A stretch of DNA of 64,000 nt, from NCBI GenBank assembly GCA_947646735.1, contig CANTFK010000838.1:453629-517628 (forward strand), read 5' to 3'. The DNA is from Peronospora farinosa. Lineage: Eukaryota; Oomycota; Peronosporomycetes; Peronosporales; Peronosporaceae. Below the pieces are notes generated by a model. The model did no database searches. It saw only the letters and a program-made list of their open reading frames with translations, and was not told where the DNA came from. Below are positions 1 to 12,297 of this stretch, piece by piece. Both the position numbers and the translations under genes were made by a program. Position 1 is the stretch's first letter, and every line of letters starts with the position of its first letter.

Positions 1-3000
1 ATCGCCCGATCTCCAAGAGATGCAGCTACTTGCGCACCGTCTGCTTGCACGTGCTCAAGAAGAAGACTTGATTGTCAGTCTTTCTGACTGCGAGGAAGCA
101 CTCCGGATGACATCCAATAACAAAGACGAAGCATTAACGTTGATCCAACAAAGGGTCGAAGTCGACTCGGTAATTGGTAGTTCGAAGTGCATTTCTGAAA
201 GAGCTACTGCGTCGATTGCTGACTTGTGTGTACCTGTATAATGCAATGCAGAGCAACTATCCTTCAAATGTGCGTCACTTGGCAATGGTTCTAGGAAGAA
301 CGGAACCAGTATGCGCAGAGGCATTGCGCCAAACGAGTAATAATTATGGGAATGCACTTCGCTTACTTCTGACAAGCGCAGGCACTGAGTTAGAACGCTC
401 GTTGTTGTCATTCAAACGTCTTGATGATGCTACATCAAGGGATAGTATCGAGGGGTCTCGTACAAGCGTACCGACAACCGAACCTCTGACTAGCTTCCAA
501 GATATTTGTGGTCAAAATCCAAGTTACGTTCTAACCGAGTCTAGCACGATGTGTCCTCCTGTAACTCAAAGTGTTGCAGCCAGAGCGCATGGCAGTCCTG
601 TTAAAACAAAGAAGATGGACAAAACTAGCAGTGTGGGTCTGGATAAACTGCAAACAAAGTCAGACATAACGCTGTGGAGCGAGAGCAACAGTAGCTTTGA
701 CAATGGGATTCGGCAGATGAATGCATTTGAGACCGAAATTGAGGAGGAAATTCTCTGTGACTGTCTTGCTGCCATACACGCACGCAAGATCTTTAACGAA
801 ATCGTGAGACTATCTGAAAGTGCGTTGCAAAGTGACGAAATGCCACTCAGTGAGCTCAGTGACCCTCTCGTTCTTCGTTCGTTGATTTCACTTTTGAAGG
901 CACCTGGAAAAGCCAACGAAAATGCATTACTTCCTGAGTCGGAGTGCCAGCAGCGCAAACTGTCAAATAGTGGGGGAATTCAACTGATGCTGTTGCGCAT
1001 GGTGCGGGAGGTAATGTCGCGCTCTATCTCACAGACACTGCTGGGAAATTTGACCTCATTTAGAAACCTCTCGAGTCTGCAGCGATCAATTGGCCACGTG
1101 ACGGATCAGACAATTAAGGTAGGTTATCGTGGGGTCACTCGACTTCTTAAGTTTCGATTTGAAAGTGAGCAAAGGAGACGAATCAACGCTGGAGAGGAAG
1201 TTTATGTTCAGGATCAGCCCAGTACATTGGAGAATCTCACGTTTGAAACGATCTTGCACATACTTTCCCGCACGCACGTTGTACCAGCCGCAACGCTTGG
1301 CTGGGAGAGTTCACCGCTTCGATCCCATAAAGGTGATGGTTGTTATCCTAAGGGACCGATTACACTTTCATGCGGTCTAGAAGTTGTTGTAGTTGACACG
1401 TACGAGAAGTTGTGGAATATCCCTCCGCCTGATCTGCTACTAAAGTTCCGTCACAAATGGCGAAAACGCTTTGCTACTAATGATCATGCGTGGATGAAGT
1501 CAACTGCGGATAATGCCGTGGCTATTTGGCGTCCGACCGTACCCCCAGCGATAGAATCTGCAACTTCAGGCTTTAAATGGTTCTGCCTGGGTGACGTCGT
1601 AAAATGCAATAACGGTGCTCCGGATGCCCCAATGCTACTTGTCAGCGACAGTAATAATCAAGGATTGTTGGCACCTCCTGTAAGTTTTGAACGAATCGAC
1701 GCTACTGGAAAAGGCTTGCCTAGAAACATTGAAAGCGTTCCTGATTTCCAACGTAAACATCTGCGCTCAGTTTGGTGGCCTATTGCGCCATCTGGGTATG
1801 TTGCATTAGGTTGCGTGGCTGGAAGTAAGGAAGACCCGTTTGAGCCTCCAGAAATATCTAGAATACGCTGTGTTCGCGAAGATCTTGTGAAACGTGTTAA
1901 GGGGGTATTCCGTTGTGTATGGCGCGCATCATCTCCTTCACACACTGATGGAGGAGGTGCAGAACGTTCCACAATAATTGAGGCTGGCGATGGAGCTCAG
2001 GATGAAGATATTAGAGGAAACGACAATTTTGAGCACCACTCAATCGGCTCATCGCAAATGCACATGTTACCATTGCCTGTTGCCGACGATGTAGTCGTCA
2101 ATACATCTCTGTGGACAGTAGATTCGGACTTTACCAATGGTCTCTTTTTACCAGTGGTTACGCTGAACGATGCGAGCACTAGCGAGCCCAGCACCGCGTT
2201 TGTGCTGAATATCTCGGATGAAGATATCGTTATGTGCGCACCAGTTAGTGTTGAGAACGTACTTGACTTTCTCGAGGCATTGCTTCAGTACCAGCGCTTG
2301 CTAGTAAGCAAGCAGTCAGAAAATGACATGAGTTCGACATGCCTGCGTTCTGAGTTGCCGGCCGCTCTGTTTGCGCTGGTGCAACAGTTGCTGCGTGAAA
2401 ACTATGGTTCAAGTGGAGAAGCTGCCGTATCGCTTGTGCGAGCGCTTATTACTGTGACTCAGCGTGGTGCACACTGGTATGACAAGCAATCTCTTCTTTA
2501 CTGTCGCTCTAAGATCATTGCTCTGAGCCAAGACCAGGACGGTGGATTTATGTTGCCCGCCCTATTACAAGCATTTGTGGAATTAATGCTAGCTGTAGAT
2601 GATCAGCAACGTAGCTCACGTGTGCAAAAGCTAGCCACCTGTTTCGAATGCGATGGTGGTAGCCCGCTGACTTTGCCGTATCGCTTCCACTTTTCTAAGA
2701 AACCGTTCGTGGAGATGTTAGTGAATCACTCGTCCAAGATAGCAGTGACTCGACACCTGTCAGGTGAAGAGCGAAAGTTCTTAGTTAGTTATCAAGCTGA
2801 AGGTGGAAGGAATGCCGCTGCAAGAGAAGCGATGGCTATGAAGGGACTTGGTGCGTCCCCCGAGGATGCGCATTCTTGCCGCTTTGAGCACACACCCGTA
2901 CTTGTAATGACAATGTGCGATGAGGTGAAGGCTGAAGTAGTGTATTTCGAGGTCACAGTTGTAGAGTGGAGCGATAGTACTAGCGTGGAATGTTCGCTCC

Positions 3001-6000
3001 GTTTGGGATTCTCGCCGCCGTCGTTTCCTTTGGAAGGAGTACTTGCTGGCAGTACTGCGGAAGGTTCGCGGTCTTACTCGTTCGCGCCGGCAACTGGCCA
3101 AGTGCTTTGTGAAGAAGATACTGTGGTAGATCGCTGGCAATGGGCTGGTCCCGCAGGTGGTGTGAGCCCTATTGATGTCTTTGGTTGTGGTTTGCGCCTG
3201 GATACTCAAGAGATATTCTTCTGTAAGAATGGCCAAATGCTGGGTACTGCTTTCTCAAGCATTCCTGCTCCTCAGCAACTCCATCCTACAATTTCCTTTA
3301 ATGCCGACTGTAAGCTGCTGGCTAACTTGGGATCTACGTCGACAACATCAGCAAAAGACGCCAATTTCGACTTCAAGTTCCATTCGCTTGACTGTGACGA
3401 CTTAATGAGTGCCTTTGAATGGTTCGAACCACTTAGTCAAGTTTATGGCGTGATGAAGGCACTAATGGACCCAGCTAGGCCCGACAAGGTGGATGTTGGT
3501 GTCGAGCCAACTGAGGAATCGAGCGACACTGCTCAGTTGCCGGATGAGTTCCTGCTTTCCGCCGACAATTTCTTGTCAGAGATCTCAGAGGGTGTATGTG
3601 TCCACGTGGAGAGCGCACACCCGTATGAACTAGACCTACAAGAGTCCCTCGTTAGTTGCCCATTAGCCACAAGTATTCATCTGCGCTTGTCTCCTCAAAG
3701 TGAGACTGCGAGTTCTCATTGCCTGCGAATTCTGCAAGGCGGAAGTACCTCGGGTAGTGAGGGTGAAGTACGAGCATTTACTGGTGCTTGCGGAGGGCAG
3801 GAGGTCACCATTGTTGGAGACAGTTTTGTGTGGCGATTCCCGGTCCAGTCAAACTTTCAATGCCGTGTGGACTGCGTGCGCAAAGGACCATACCTTAAAC
3901 TTGATGCACGAGACACACGACTGTCACTTGTGCGAGATAAAGGCTGGCAAGCCGCTATTGGTCTGGCATGTTGTGAAAGTGGAGTGCATATCTGGGAAGT
4001 GCGCATTAGTTTTGTGACCGCAAGTTCAAATATCTTTTTGGGCATCGCTCGCAGAGACGTTCGTATGGACTCCTATTTAGGAAAGGACAATCGTGGATGG
4101 GGCTGGATTGGCAATCGTGCGCTCTGGCACAATGGAAGCAAACAACGGGGCACTTATGGTGAAAAGTTTAAGACAGGAGACATTGTCCGACTCACGCTAA
4201 ATCTACGTCATGGCACACTCAGCTATGCGCTTAACGGCAAGGATCTAGGTGTCGCCTTTGGCCCGGGTGGCACAGGCCCTAAGCTTGAGGGTACATTCTA
4301 CCCTGGATTTGCATTGTACAACCAACGGGACTCGATTGATCTCATCGGAGGACACCGGGTCGAGGATGGAGAACTAAAGCCAGATTTGCCTCGAACAGGA
4401 AGTGGGATCGAGAGTGGAAACGATTCCTACTACAGCAATGAAGAGGAAAATGTAGAGAGTTTCGGGGGGGATGATGCGAGTCTTGGTGACAGGGTCATTC
4501 CGAGCTTCCGCATGGATTTGGCTACAACATTGAGCCAAATGGGATTTCCTATGAAGTGGTGTCTGTATGCTTTACGTCAGTGCGAAGACGATTCTGAGCA
4601 GGCTACAGACTATATTCTCGCCAATATGCATACTATAAAAGCGCTTGCTCGTGGAGAAACTGAGGCAACGATACGTGGCGGACGCCATCGCCTGCTACTA
4701 CATGAACAAGCTCTCTCTATGTCTGAAAGCTTAGTTGATGACTCGCTAGATACACTACCGGTACCCCCTCCACCGCCTATCGAAGGAGAAGTAGACGTAG
4801 TTCGATCGGTAAAAGAGGTGACTACTGCTGACCCATCGACGCTTTCTCAACAGCAGCCACAACGCTCTCCTGAAGACACCATGTGGGGCATAGCGTTCAC
4901 TGCCGTGCCAGAATTCTCCATTACCGGTCGCCGTCTACTAGCAATTAAATTTGGTTCCAGACTGCATCGGTTGCACGCATCACAACGTGTATTTACGTTG
5001 GAACGTGATTGTGCTCTCGTTGAACTTGTAAACGAGATATGCGAGTCACGTGCAGAGGCTTTGTTGAGTTGTGACCCTCTCCGCATGAACCCAGAGGAGT
5101 TTGCTCCAACAGAAGACCAGATCCACGTCTTTCCGATACTACGAAATATTCCTCTCGAAGCACTCCAGCGCCGCTTTTTGGTGTTGCGCAACTTCAATTG
5201 CCGCTTGCAGAACACTCTCGCTTTCATCGACTTTTCGGCCCACGACGAGCGTTCCCTTCTAGCTCGTGGTGCGCGTGAACTCCGGGGTGTGGTCTTCCAG
5301 CACGTCAAACTTGCATGGTGGCTCGGCGTTCTCAAAGAGCAACAAGCACCAGCTGCAGCCCGTCCAGAAATTGAGGTAGACCGCCACCGCGCTCACGACG
5401 CACTTGAGCTTTCTGAACGTGGAGATCTGCTCGCAAGTGAAGCTGGAAAGCGGGACAGTGTATTTGCACAAACGTTCAAGCAATTGCATGGCCTACCGCC
5501 AGCATTGTTGCGAGGAGCTGACCGTGCATTTAAGTGCCAATTTGTGGGCGAGTTTGGTGATGACTTCGGTGGTTTATACCGCGAATGTTTGGCGCAACTC
5601 AGTGTTGAGCTGCAGGTTTTCACACCATTGCTGCCTGTGCTACGGCCTTGTCCCAACGCCTTGATGAGCACTGGCGAAAATCGTGAGCTTTTCGTACCGA
5701 ACCCCCACCTACGCACAAACCCACAACGAGTGCAGATGGCAGAATTTCTTGGTAAGCTCGCAGGTGTGGCTGTGCGGACTAAAACACCGCTAGATTTGAA
5801 TCTCCCGTCGGCAGTATGGAAGTTACTGGTGGGGCAGCAAGTGACACGACGCGACATTGAAGCCATTCATAGAGGATGTTTTCAGGTCGTAGATACCATT
5901 GCTAACCTTGATGCTTATGGTGTCACCGAAATGATGTTTGACGAGATTGTGGACGCAAGTTTTACTGTGTTGTCAAGCACACGAGAAACAGTCGAGCTAA

Positions 6001-6777
6001 TTCCTGGTGGAAGTCACTTGCACGTCACATGGGATGACCGTGAGGAATATGCGCGCGCTGTTGAAACCTATCGCTTAACAGAGTTTGCACCAGTGTGTGG
6101 GGATATGTCGCGAGGTTTGGCGACTATACTACCAGCACCTACGCTAGGTCTTTTCTCGTGGCATGAACTGCGGACTCTCGTCTGCGGTAAGCCTACCGTC
6201 GATATAGGTATTCTACGGCGGCGCACGATATACAGTGACGGCTGTCAGGCAACCGACAAGCACATTGCCTACTTCTGGGACGTCCTGCTCAAGTTCAGTA
6301 ACGAGCAGAAATCGTCTTTCCTACGCTTCGTCTGGTAAGCCAGCACAATAATACAACTCTGTGGCGTCGAGTGTTCTAACACGCTTTTATGAATTTATTG
6401 CAGGGGACGATCGCGTTTGCCTACACATGCTGCTGACTTCACACAGGATTTCAAAATCTCAGGGCTGCCCAAGTCTGTCGGTCGCGCTGATATGTATCTG
6501 CCTATTGCACACACATGTACGTTTATCGTGGACCCATGGCAATGTTAGCTTTGACTGACATTTTGGGTACTTCGTAGGCTTCTTCTCACTCGACCTACCT
6601 GCTTACTCGTGCCACGAGGTCATGCATGACAAGCTTGTGTATGCCATCACTCACTGCCAGTCTATTGACGCGGACAATACAGCGGTGGCTCAACGAGCCG
6701 GCCAAGGTATCAACTGGACCAACATGACCGCGACAGCCTCGAGTGCTGTTACCAGCGTATCAACCAGTGCTGGATAG
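1..6777 (+). CDS. HECT-type E3 ubiquitin ligase with UBA-like and two SPRY domains (5' end missing)
   Basis: This gene enters the window already in frame. Exons are 1-169, 252-6334, 6404-6516 and 6578-6777. The introns are 82, 69 and 61 bp with GT-AG ends and preserve frame. The product would attach ubiquitin to substrates through a thioester on the HECT cysteine. Visible modules, in order, are a UBA-like helical repeat at about 80-350, SPRY at about 2940-3330, a second SPRY at about 3960-4340, a UBA at about 4505-4630 (begins MDLATTLSQMGF), and the HECT domain from about 5460 to the end. The catalytic motif is AHTCFFSLDLP. Its Cys codon is split by the last intron (t at 6516, gc at 6578-6579), so a single-exon model ending at 6338 would lose the active site. 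The domain set resembles large HERC-like ligases, but no RCC1 repeats are seen here. Family is certain; the substrate is unknown. Confidence 0.9.
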
Positions 6778-6899
6778 TGACCATCAATGATTGGATCGGT
6801 ATCCAAGCACACATGCTTGCTTATCAATTTCAAACGTTGTTTTGACCTCCCTACAGATTTTTAGTTTTGTTCGGTGGTGATCTCGATCGTATAGCCGGT

Positions 6900-8100
6900 C
6901 TACTTTGTGTGCCGTCCCTTCCTGCGAACGATCCTTGGAGGAACTGCTCGCTTGAATGCACGCACCCAGTCTCCATGATTTGCCACTTCATTTAGCGCAA
7001 TAATGACAGAATCTAGGTTCATGATGTGAGTTCGCACTCGTGTGCCAAAGTGCTCTTGAAGTGGCAAACATGCAGTTCGAATACCATGTGAAGCTGCCTT
7101 CGCCTTTGTTTGTCCCTGTTCGATTTGTCAGATCCAAAAACGTAAGCTGAAAGGACGGCAATATCCATAACTTACATTGGACAAACACAGTCACCTTGCG
7201 CACGGAGCGATCAACGATGCCACCTACGACATAAACGCAGGCTGGATCAAGCTGTGTGAGGACAGTTTCCGAATCGGGTGAAAGGTAGACGAGCTCACGG
7301 GCGTCATAAAGCTGTTCAAGCGGTTCCTCATGCCTTCCAATCTACTCACAGGTGACAAGTAGATAATGATCAGCACTAGCACTAGAGTTTGACTACAATA
7401 GGGTCGGTACCTTCCAGCTCAACACACCACGCAGAGCACATATTAACGCAAGTTCGTGCGTACAAGACACAAGTTGCAGTGACAAGAGTTGATCCAGCGG
7501 ACAAACTTTCAAGTATCCATACGCACATCCAAGTTGCTTGAAAATACTATGACGCTCCTTTTTACGCCACAAAACCGAAACCATTAGCATTTATCTTGAC
7601 TGTGACAGTCAATCACTACTACAACTTACTCGAATTGTCTGATCAACTGCAAATGCCAAGTCTACGACCACTCGAAGACCTTTTATCTGAGCTTGTTCCA
7701 ATTTTTGCTGCAAAAAAAAGAGCATCACATGTGAGTTGTTGAATGTCGAACCTTCTTTATCGTTGCAGACCCACATATTGTTCCACGCGTTGCATACAGA
7801 TTCGTTCTCGTTGTTCATTTTTCTGTTCCTGTGTCATTTTTGCCAGTTCTATCGAGAGTGTTTGACGTCGAGCGCTTTTTTTTTCGTTTGAGCCGCTCGT
7901 TCTTGCGATCGCGACGTTTCAATTGCAGCATTTCACGACGTGATTGTTTGCTACTTTTTGCTACATATTGTGGCTTACGATTAGTATAATACATGCCCAA
8001 TACTCCACAGATTGTCATAATCATTACACTTATGGCTACTATCGTCGATCTCATTTCGTTATTAAGCAAAAAATGATTAAGCTTACCTAATATCAAGCAT
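6900..8100 (-). CDS. Trm10-family tRNA (guanine/adenine-9 N1)-methyltransferase, with a 1-nt frameshift
   Basis: Exons on the minus strand are 8100-8087, 7950-7775, 7707-7630, 7557-7411, 7341-7195 and 7115-6900. All introns are GT-AG, 67-136 bp. Family hallmarks of the SAM-dependent SPOUT fold that methylates position 9 of tRNA are visible: VVVDLAFAVDQTIR, then LVYLSPDSE, VYVVGGIVDRSVRKG, then AASHGIRTACLPL and, near the end, HGDWVRAFKRAVPPRIVRRK. The N-terminus is the usual Lys/Arg-rich helix. Exon 2 does not stay in one frame: nine T (plus strand 7876-7884) put ERLKRKKK and ARRQTLSIELAKMTQEQK in different frames, and removing one base from the run restores a continuous helix. Either this copy is broken or the homopolymer count is wrong. 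A small first exon (M-L-D-I-S) is my inference. It removes an artefactual hydrophobic segment that would otherwise be read from the first intron. Confidence 0.8.
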
Positions 8101-8300
8101 ATTTCTATACGGCTGATTGAAAATAGAAACGTTGGGTTGTTAGAGCTCTTTATGTTTATGGCACTTTAAACAAAGCGCGTTATCTAGACTCTTAACTTTA
8201 TAAAATGGAGCTAATTAGTTGGTATGTAGTGCGCTGACCAATTAGAGGGATACGAATTGCGTTAGCAGCCTCACAACCAGTAAACAGCTCATTTGTGCCC
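8101..8300. promoter_or_regulatory. Short divergent promoter region between Trm10 and nuclear-protein genes
   Basis: Only about 200 bases separate the inferred ATG codons of two divergent genes. The sequence GCTCATTTGTG at 8287-8297 resembles the oomycete initiator consensus (GCTCATT followed by pyrimidines). It lies immediately before the rightward ATG at 8301, which would imply a very short leader. The evidence is motif similarity only. Confidence 0.35.
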
Positions 8301-10499
8301 ATGGGGATCAAGAAACGCCAGCGCTCCGAGAGCTTCCAAGCCGAACAAAGTAGCAATGACAATGCCCATAAGCGACTAGCAGCTTTCCATGAGCGGATGT
8401 TTGAGTTACCAGCTGAAGATTCGCCTGTCGTAGCCCCTGTGACGCTTCGAAAAAAGCTCAAGACAAAGCACAAGACGAAAAGTGCTGGCGGAGACAATAC
8501 AGACGATGGAGAAGCTGTGCCAATGGTGAAGCTCAACGTCAATAAGAAGAAGGAGAAGAAGGAGAAGAAGGAGAAGAAGAAAGTGAGGACAGCTGGAAAG
8601 GTCAAAGAAGAGGAGAAGAAGACAAAAAAGAAGGTGGTGATGGATCAAGCAATTGTTTTGAAAACTCCAGAGATATCCAAGAGCCATGGGACCAAGAAGC
8701 AGAAAATTGTAGCTCCAGCAGGTGTGAAGAAGGCATCGAAGAAAAAGAAGAAGAAATCTGTAGTGCCGACGGTAAAGGAGAAGACGCAGTGGCATGATGA
8801 AGTGGACTTATTGGAACAGGCGCTAGGAAGTATGAAGGAGATTGTGACAGATCCAGTTGACAGGTCGTTGCGCAAGAAGCACAATAGGATGCTAGAGACA
8901 CCAGATGCTGTTTCAAAGATGGAGAAAGCGAAGGTGGAAGTAGCCAAAACGAAGGATGCTGTCGTACAAGCAGTGGCAGGGGTCAATTCTCGCATTGAGC
9001 CACCTAAAAAGGTATCAAAGAGCCAGAAAAGGAAGAATAAAAAAGTGCGGAAGGAAGCTGCTAAAAATACTAAGGACAACAAACTTGCACCTGACGATCT
9101 CCCAGCAATTGGCGCGGGTGCATTGTCGAGAGAAAATGGCTCGACAGCTACCAAATCCGCTGTATCGTCAGCAAAATCTCGCATAAAGTGGAAGAAGTCT
9201 TCGAAGGTGACTACGACACGAAGTCTATCAGCCCAGGTACAAGAGCCTGTGCAGCCCAAGCAAGACAAGCCGCTCATCATTTCGGAAACCCTAGAAAAAC
9301 AACGTGTGAGTAATGCAGCAAAGTATGCTAACGAAGTCGCGCCTAAGATGACTGAAAGAACGCCAGGAAAGAAAGCCAGAATTGATAGCAAACCTGCTGT
9401 ATCACTTCCGACGAAGGCAGTTTTGGATGACGAAAAGAATACTGTGGCATCGCTGCAATCTTCGATTGCGGCTGCTTCGATGAAGATTGCAAAGAAAAAG
9501 AATGGCATGTTTTTGTCTACTCAAAACGAACTCGTCGAAGAGGATGCGGTACCCCAAGTTACGGATAGAGTTTTGTCAGAAAGTGAAGACGACGGTGACG
9601 TTGAATTTGACCATTCCTATGGGGACAACATATCGTTATTTTCACGTCTCGTCGATTCGGCTGCACGAGAGCAATGGGAGCTTGTGGAGGTTGGTCGGTT
9701 AGTTCGGCTCTTTGCTGCGGAATGGGATTTCGAACGGCACAAGACAGCCCGATTTCTTTGCGAGACTTGCCCTGAACTTGTAAACGTCGAATTCTTGGAA
9801 GGTTTGGGTGTGGACTTGTCCGCGAAGCAGCTTGTCCAAGTTTTTGAGGCTGGCTCGGGAAATTTTAGAGTACTGATGAACAAAATGGCGTCCGCTGTGG
9901 AGAACGGCCATTTGAGCGTGCGCAATCCAGTATTTGTTTCGTCGCTAGAGCACCGTGTCGCGCTTATGGAGTCGAACGATGAAGTGATGGAGCTGTTACA
10001 TCCGCTCTTGGAGAGTTTGTCCACAGTGCGTGATGTCGGGTGTTTATTGAAGCAGCTGTGCAAATACTGGCAGCTAGAGCGTAAAATTGCTCTGGTGCAG
10101 CAGGTACTGTTATCGAACGTATTTGACGACCTAGACGGTAATCAGGATGAAATCCTTCTTGACTTGCCTGATCTTACCGGCCGACTGGACTTCCCGAGCC
10201 GTTTGGATCAGGAAGATGTTGATGAAAATGGTAACCTGAAGGGGTTTCTTGCCGACGACGACAGTGATACTAGTGGTGAGGAGGGGTTTGAAGAGGATGT
10301 GGACGAAGTCGACAGTGAGGATGACGAAGGCCCATACGAGGGGGACACCGATTCAGAGGAAGATGTCGAGATCTCTGGTCGATCACGAGGTCGCAATCAG
10401 TTTATTGAAGATGAGGCGGATGTCGGCGACGAAGATGACGAGATAGAAGAGGAAGAGCGCCTTGACGATAATGCATCGTCTTCATCGGATAGCGACTGA
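8301..10499 (+). CDS. Lys-rich/acidic nuclear-type protein, function unknown
   Basis: This is a single-exon gene of 732 residues. I use the ATG at 8301 (MGIKKRQRSES). An upstream in-frame GTG at 8295 also exists but is not needed. The first about 400 residues are strongly basic with repeated KKEKKEKK-type runs and many possible nuclear or nucleolar localisation signals. Residues about 435-610 look like a folded, mostly helical domain (for example AREQWELVEVGRLVRLF and VRDVGCLLKQLCKYWQL). The tail of about 90 residues is almost wholly Asp/Glu/Ser. This basic-helical-acidic layout is common in nucleolar ribosome-assembly or chromatin proteins, but I do not recognise the middle domain and assign no function. 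Low-complexity composition creates long shadow frames on the opposite strand, which I ignored. Confidence 0.8.
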   Translation: MGIKKRQRSESFQAEQSSNDNAHKRLAAFHERMFELPAEDSPVVAPVTLRKKLKTKHKTKSAGGDNTDDGEAVPMVKLNVNKKKEKKEKKEKKKVRTAGKVKEEEKKTKKKVVMDQAIVLKTPEISKSHGTKKQKIVAPAGVKKASKKKKKKSVVPTVKEKTQWHDEVDLLEQALGSMKEIVTDPVDRSLRKKHNRMLETPDAVSKMEKAKVEVAKTKDAVVQAVAGVNSRIEPPKKVSKSQKRKNKKVRKEAAKNTKDNKLAPDDLPAIGAGALSRENGSTATKSAVSSAKSRIKWKKSSKVTTTRSLSAQVQEPVQPKQDKPLIISETLEKQRVSNAAKYANEVAPKMTERTPGKKARIDSKPAVSLPTKAVLDDEKNTVASLQSSIAAASMKIAKKKNGMFLSTQNELVEEDAVPQVTDRVLSESEDDGDVEFDHSYGDNISLFSRLVDSAAREQWELVEVGRLVRLFAAEWDFERHKTARFLCETCPELVNVEFLEGLGVDLSAKQLVQVFEAGSGNFRVLMNKMASAVENGHLSVRNPVFVSSLEHRVALMESNDEVMELLHPLLESLSTVRDVGCLLKQLCKYWQLERKIALVQQVLLSNVFDDLDGNQDEILLDLPDLTGRLDFPSRLDQEDVDENGNLKGFLADDDSDTSGEEGFEEDVDEVDSEDDEGPYEGDTDSEEDVEISGRSRGRNQFIEDEADVGDEDDEIEEEERLDDNASSSSDSD

Positions 10500-10622
10500 T
10501 GACATGTTAAAGAGCGCTAAAAAGTGTGTCAGAATTCCAAGACAACTAACTAGTCGTGGTTTGTAAGAAACCCGCTATTCAATCGCTTCAATTGGTGCTC
10601 CTACTGTTTTGTTCACCCATGA

Positions 10623-12108
10623 CTACGACGAAAATATGGCGTTCAAGACAGCCAAAATGGCAAAAATCAAGGCAACCCACATGTACGGAGCCATGCCACT
10701 GCCTTCCTTGGTACTCTTGGAAACCTGTTTTTTGGAGTGAGCGATGGCAGCTTCGTCATCGCAAAAGAAAAAATTAGATCGATAAACACCGTTCCAATGG
10801 AATCAATCTTAAGCTGTACCTGCACGTGCTGCAGCAGTGTTGTCTTGGTACTGCTCATCATGCTCACCCTTGCCGTGACGCCTTGGGCAAAGTCCACCCT
10901 TCTTTGATGGCTCGGCCAGTGACGACTTCTCCGGCTCTTCTGAATCAATGTCCTGTTCAAAGGTTTGCTGGGCAGTCAACCCAATACTGCTAACCTCGGT
11001 TATCAAATTCGGGAAAGCAGTAGTTAGTGCCTCTGCGGCCGCAGTGGGCCAATTTGCAGTAGGGTCACAGTGCATTGCCTCCGAGTGCAGAGGCGTGTTT
11101 CCATGAGTGTTTTTGAGAGGCTTCGCACCCTGCAAAATACAGCAATAGCGAATGATATAAGATCCTAAGACTTACTACACGTGTCAGTTAACTATACTGA
11201 ACAAACCTTGGCAATCAAATAGTTGACCATCTCGAGCTGGTCATCGCCGTTCTTGATACACGCCCAGTGCCTGCAAGTATCAGACATAATTTTTTTAGAA
11301 CCACTCCAGTAAACTACAGCAACAATGAACATAATTGTAAGATTGTTACAGTGGTGTGTTGCCCTTGCCGTCCACGACATTAACGTTAGCACTTCCCGCT
11401 TCAATCAGCAGCTGGACAATTTCAAAATTCCTCTTTCCAACAGCAACATGTAGTGCCGTCATCTTCTTGTTGTCAACTATATCCACCTTAGCTTTGGCTT
11501 TCAGCAGTAGCTTCAACATCTCCACTTCCTCATACTCTGAACCGCTCACAGTACAGTTAAAAAGCCAGAAAAATCCTAGCAACAGAATATAAAACCCTAC
11601 TGATGTTTACCTGCTGCCAGGTGTACGACCGTCTGACCCGACGAGTCCTGCAAACTCAAGTCCGGTTTGCCTTTGAGCAGAGCCTGGAAAATTTCTTCAA
11701 ATCTCGGTGGTTGTTGAGCCAACGCCAGCATCAGCGGCGTAAAACGACGCTTTTTTTCCTGCAGATTGAGTGCGGCACCATTGGCTACGAGATACTGCAC
11801 GATTTCCAGTTGATCTTCAGCCACAGCCACGTGCAGTACTGCAAATAACAAAAATTATTATTTTAGAAGAAGTAAAATTATAATTGAAGACAATAATAAT
11901 TATTGTAGTGTCATTTATTTTTGCGTGCACGTACCAGACTCGCCCTTCTTGTTTTGGAAGGTCATGTGGCTGCGCAACTCGATTACCTTGTCAAGTTCAC
12001 CGTTCGCTATCATATAAAGAGTAGAGGATGGTGCGTGAATGTACGGCATGTAAAAGAGATTTATAGGCTTCAGGAAGACACACCTGCTGCTCGAAGTAAC
12101 TGCGCCAT
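10623..12108 (-). CDS. Ankyrin-repeat protein with C-terminal membrane anchor
   Basis: Seven exons on the minus strand: 12108-12084, 12006-11935, 11838-11611, 11536-11350, 11270-11207, 11129-10820 and 10750-10623. All introns are GT-AG, 69-96 bp, with matching phases, giving 337 residues. Four to five ankyrin repeats are readable across the joints, for example ESVLHVAVAEDQLEIVQYL, MTALHVAVGKRNFEIVQLL, NTPLHWACIKNGDDQLEM and AKPLKNTHGNTPLH. After a less ordered, charged stretch the protein ends with a basic linker (KKQVSKSTKEG) and one hydrophobic helix (YMWVALIFAILAVLNAIF). That is the layout of a tail-anchored membrane protein with a cytosolic ankyrin scaffold. Ankyrin repeats bind protein partners; the partner is unknown. 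The last splice join is inferred from phase and a pyrimidine tract. Confidence 0.85.
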
Positions 12109-12297
12109 GATGTCAAAGCAAAAATTAAAATTTTCGGCTAAACGTTATTGTGATATTATATTGGCCAATTGTTCAAAAGAATCGGATCAATTTATTGTGA
12201 AGCTCTGATGGCATCCTACTACCTATTCGAACGTGATTAAAGACTTTTTTCCATCACGTTCAATGTTTGTCCCGATCAAACTTTTGCTGTAGATAAA

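Noticed and set aside
7815..8096. Apparent N-terminal membrane helix on the Trm10 protein
   Set aside because: The hydrophobic segment lies within a GT-AG interval (7951-8086) with a TACTAAT-like branch site. Skipping it gives a typical Trm10 N-terminus.
8645..9508. 287-codon minus-strand frame rich in Phe/Ser/Leu
   Set aside because: It is the antisense shadow of the Lys-rich coding region of the plus-strand nuclear-type protein.
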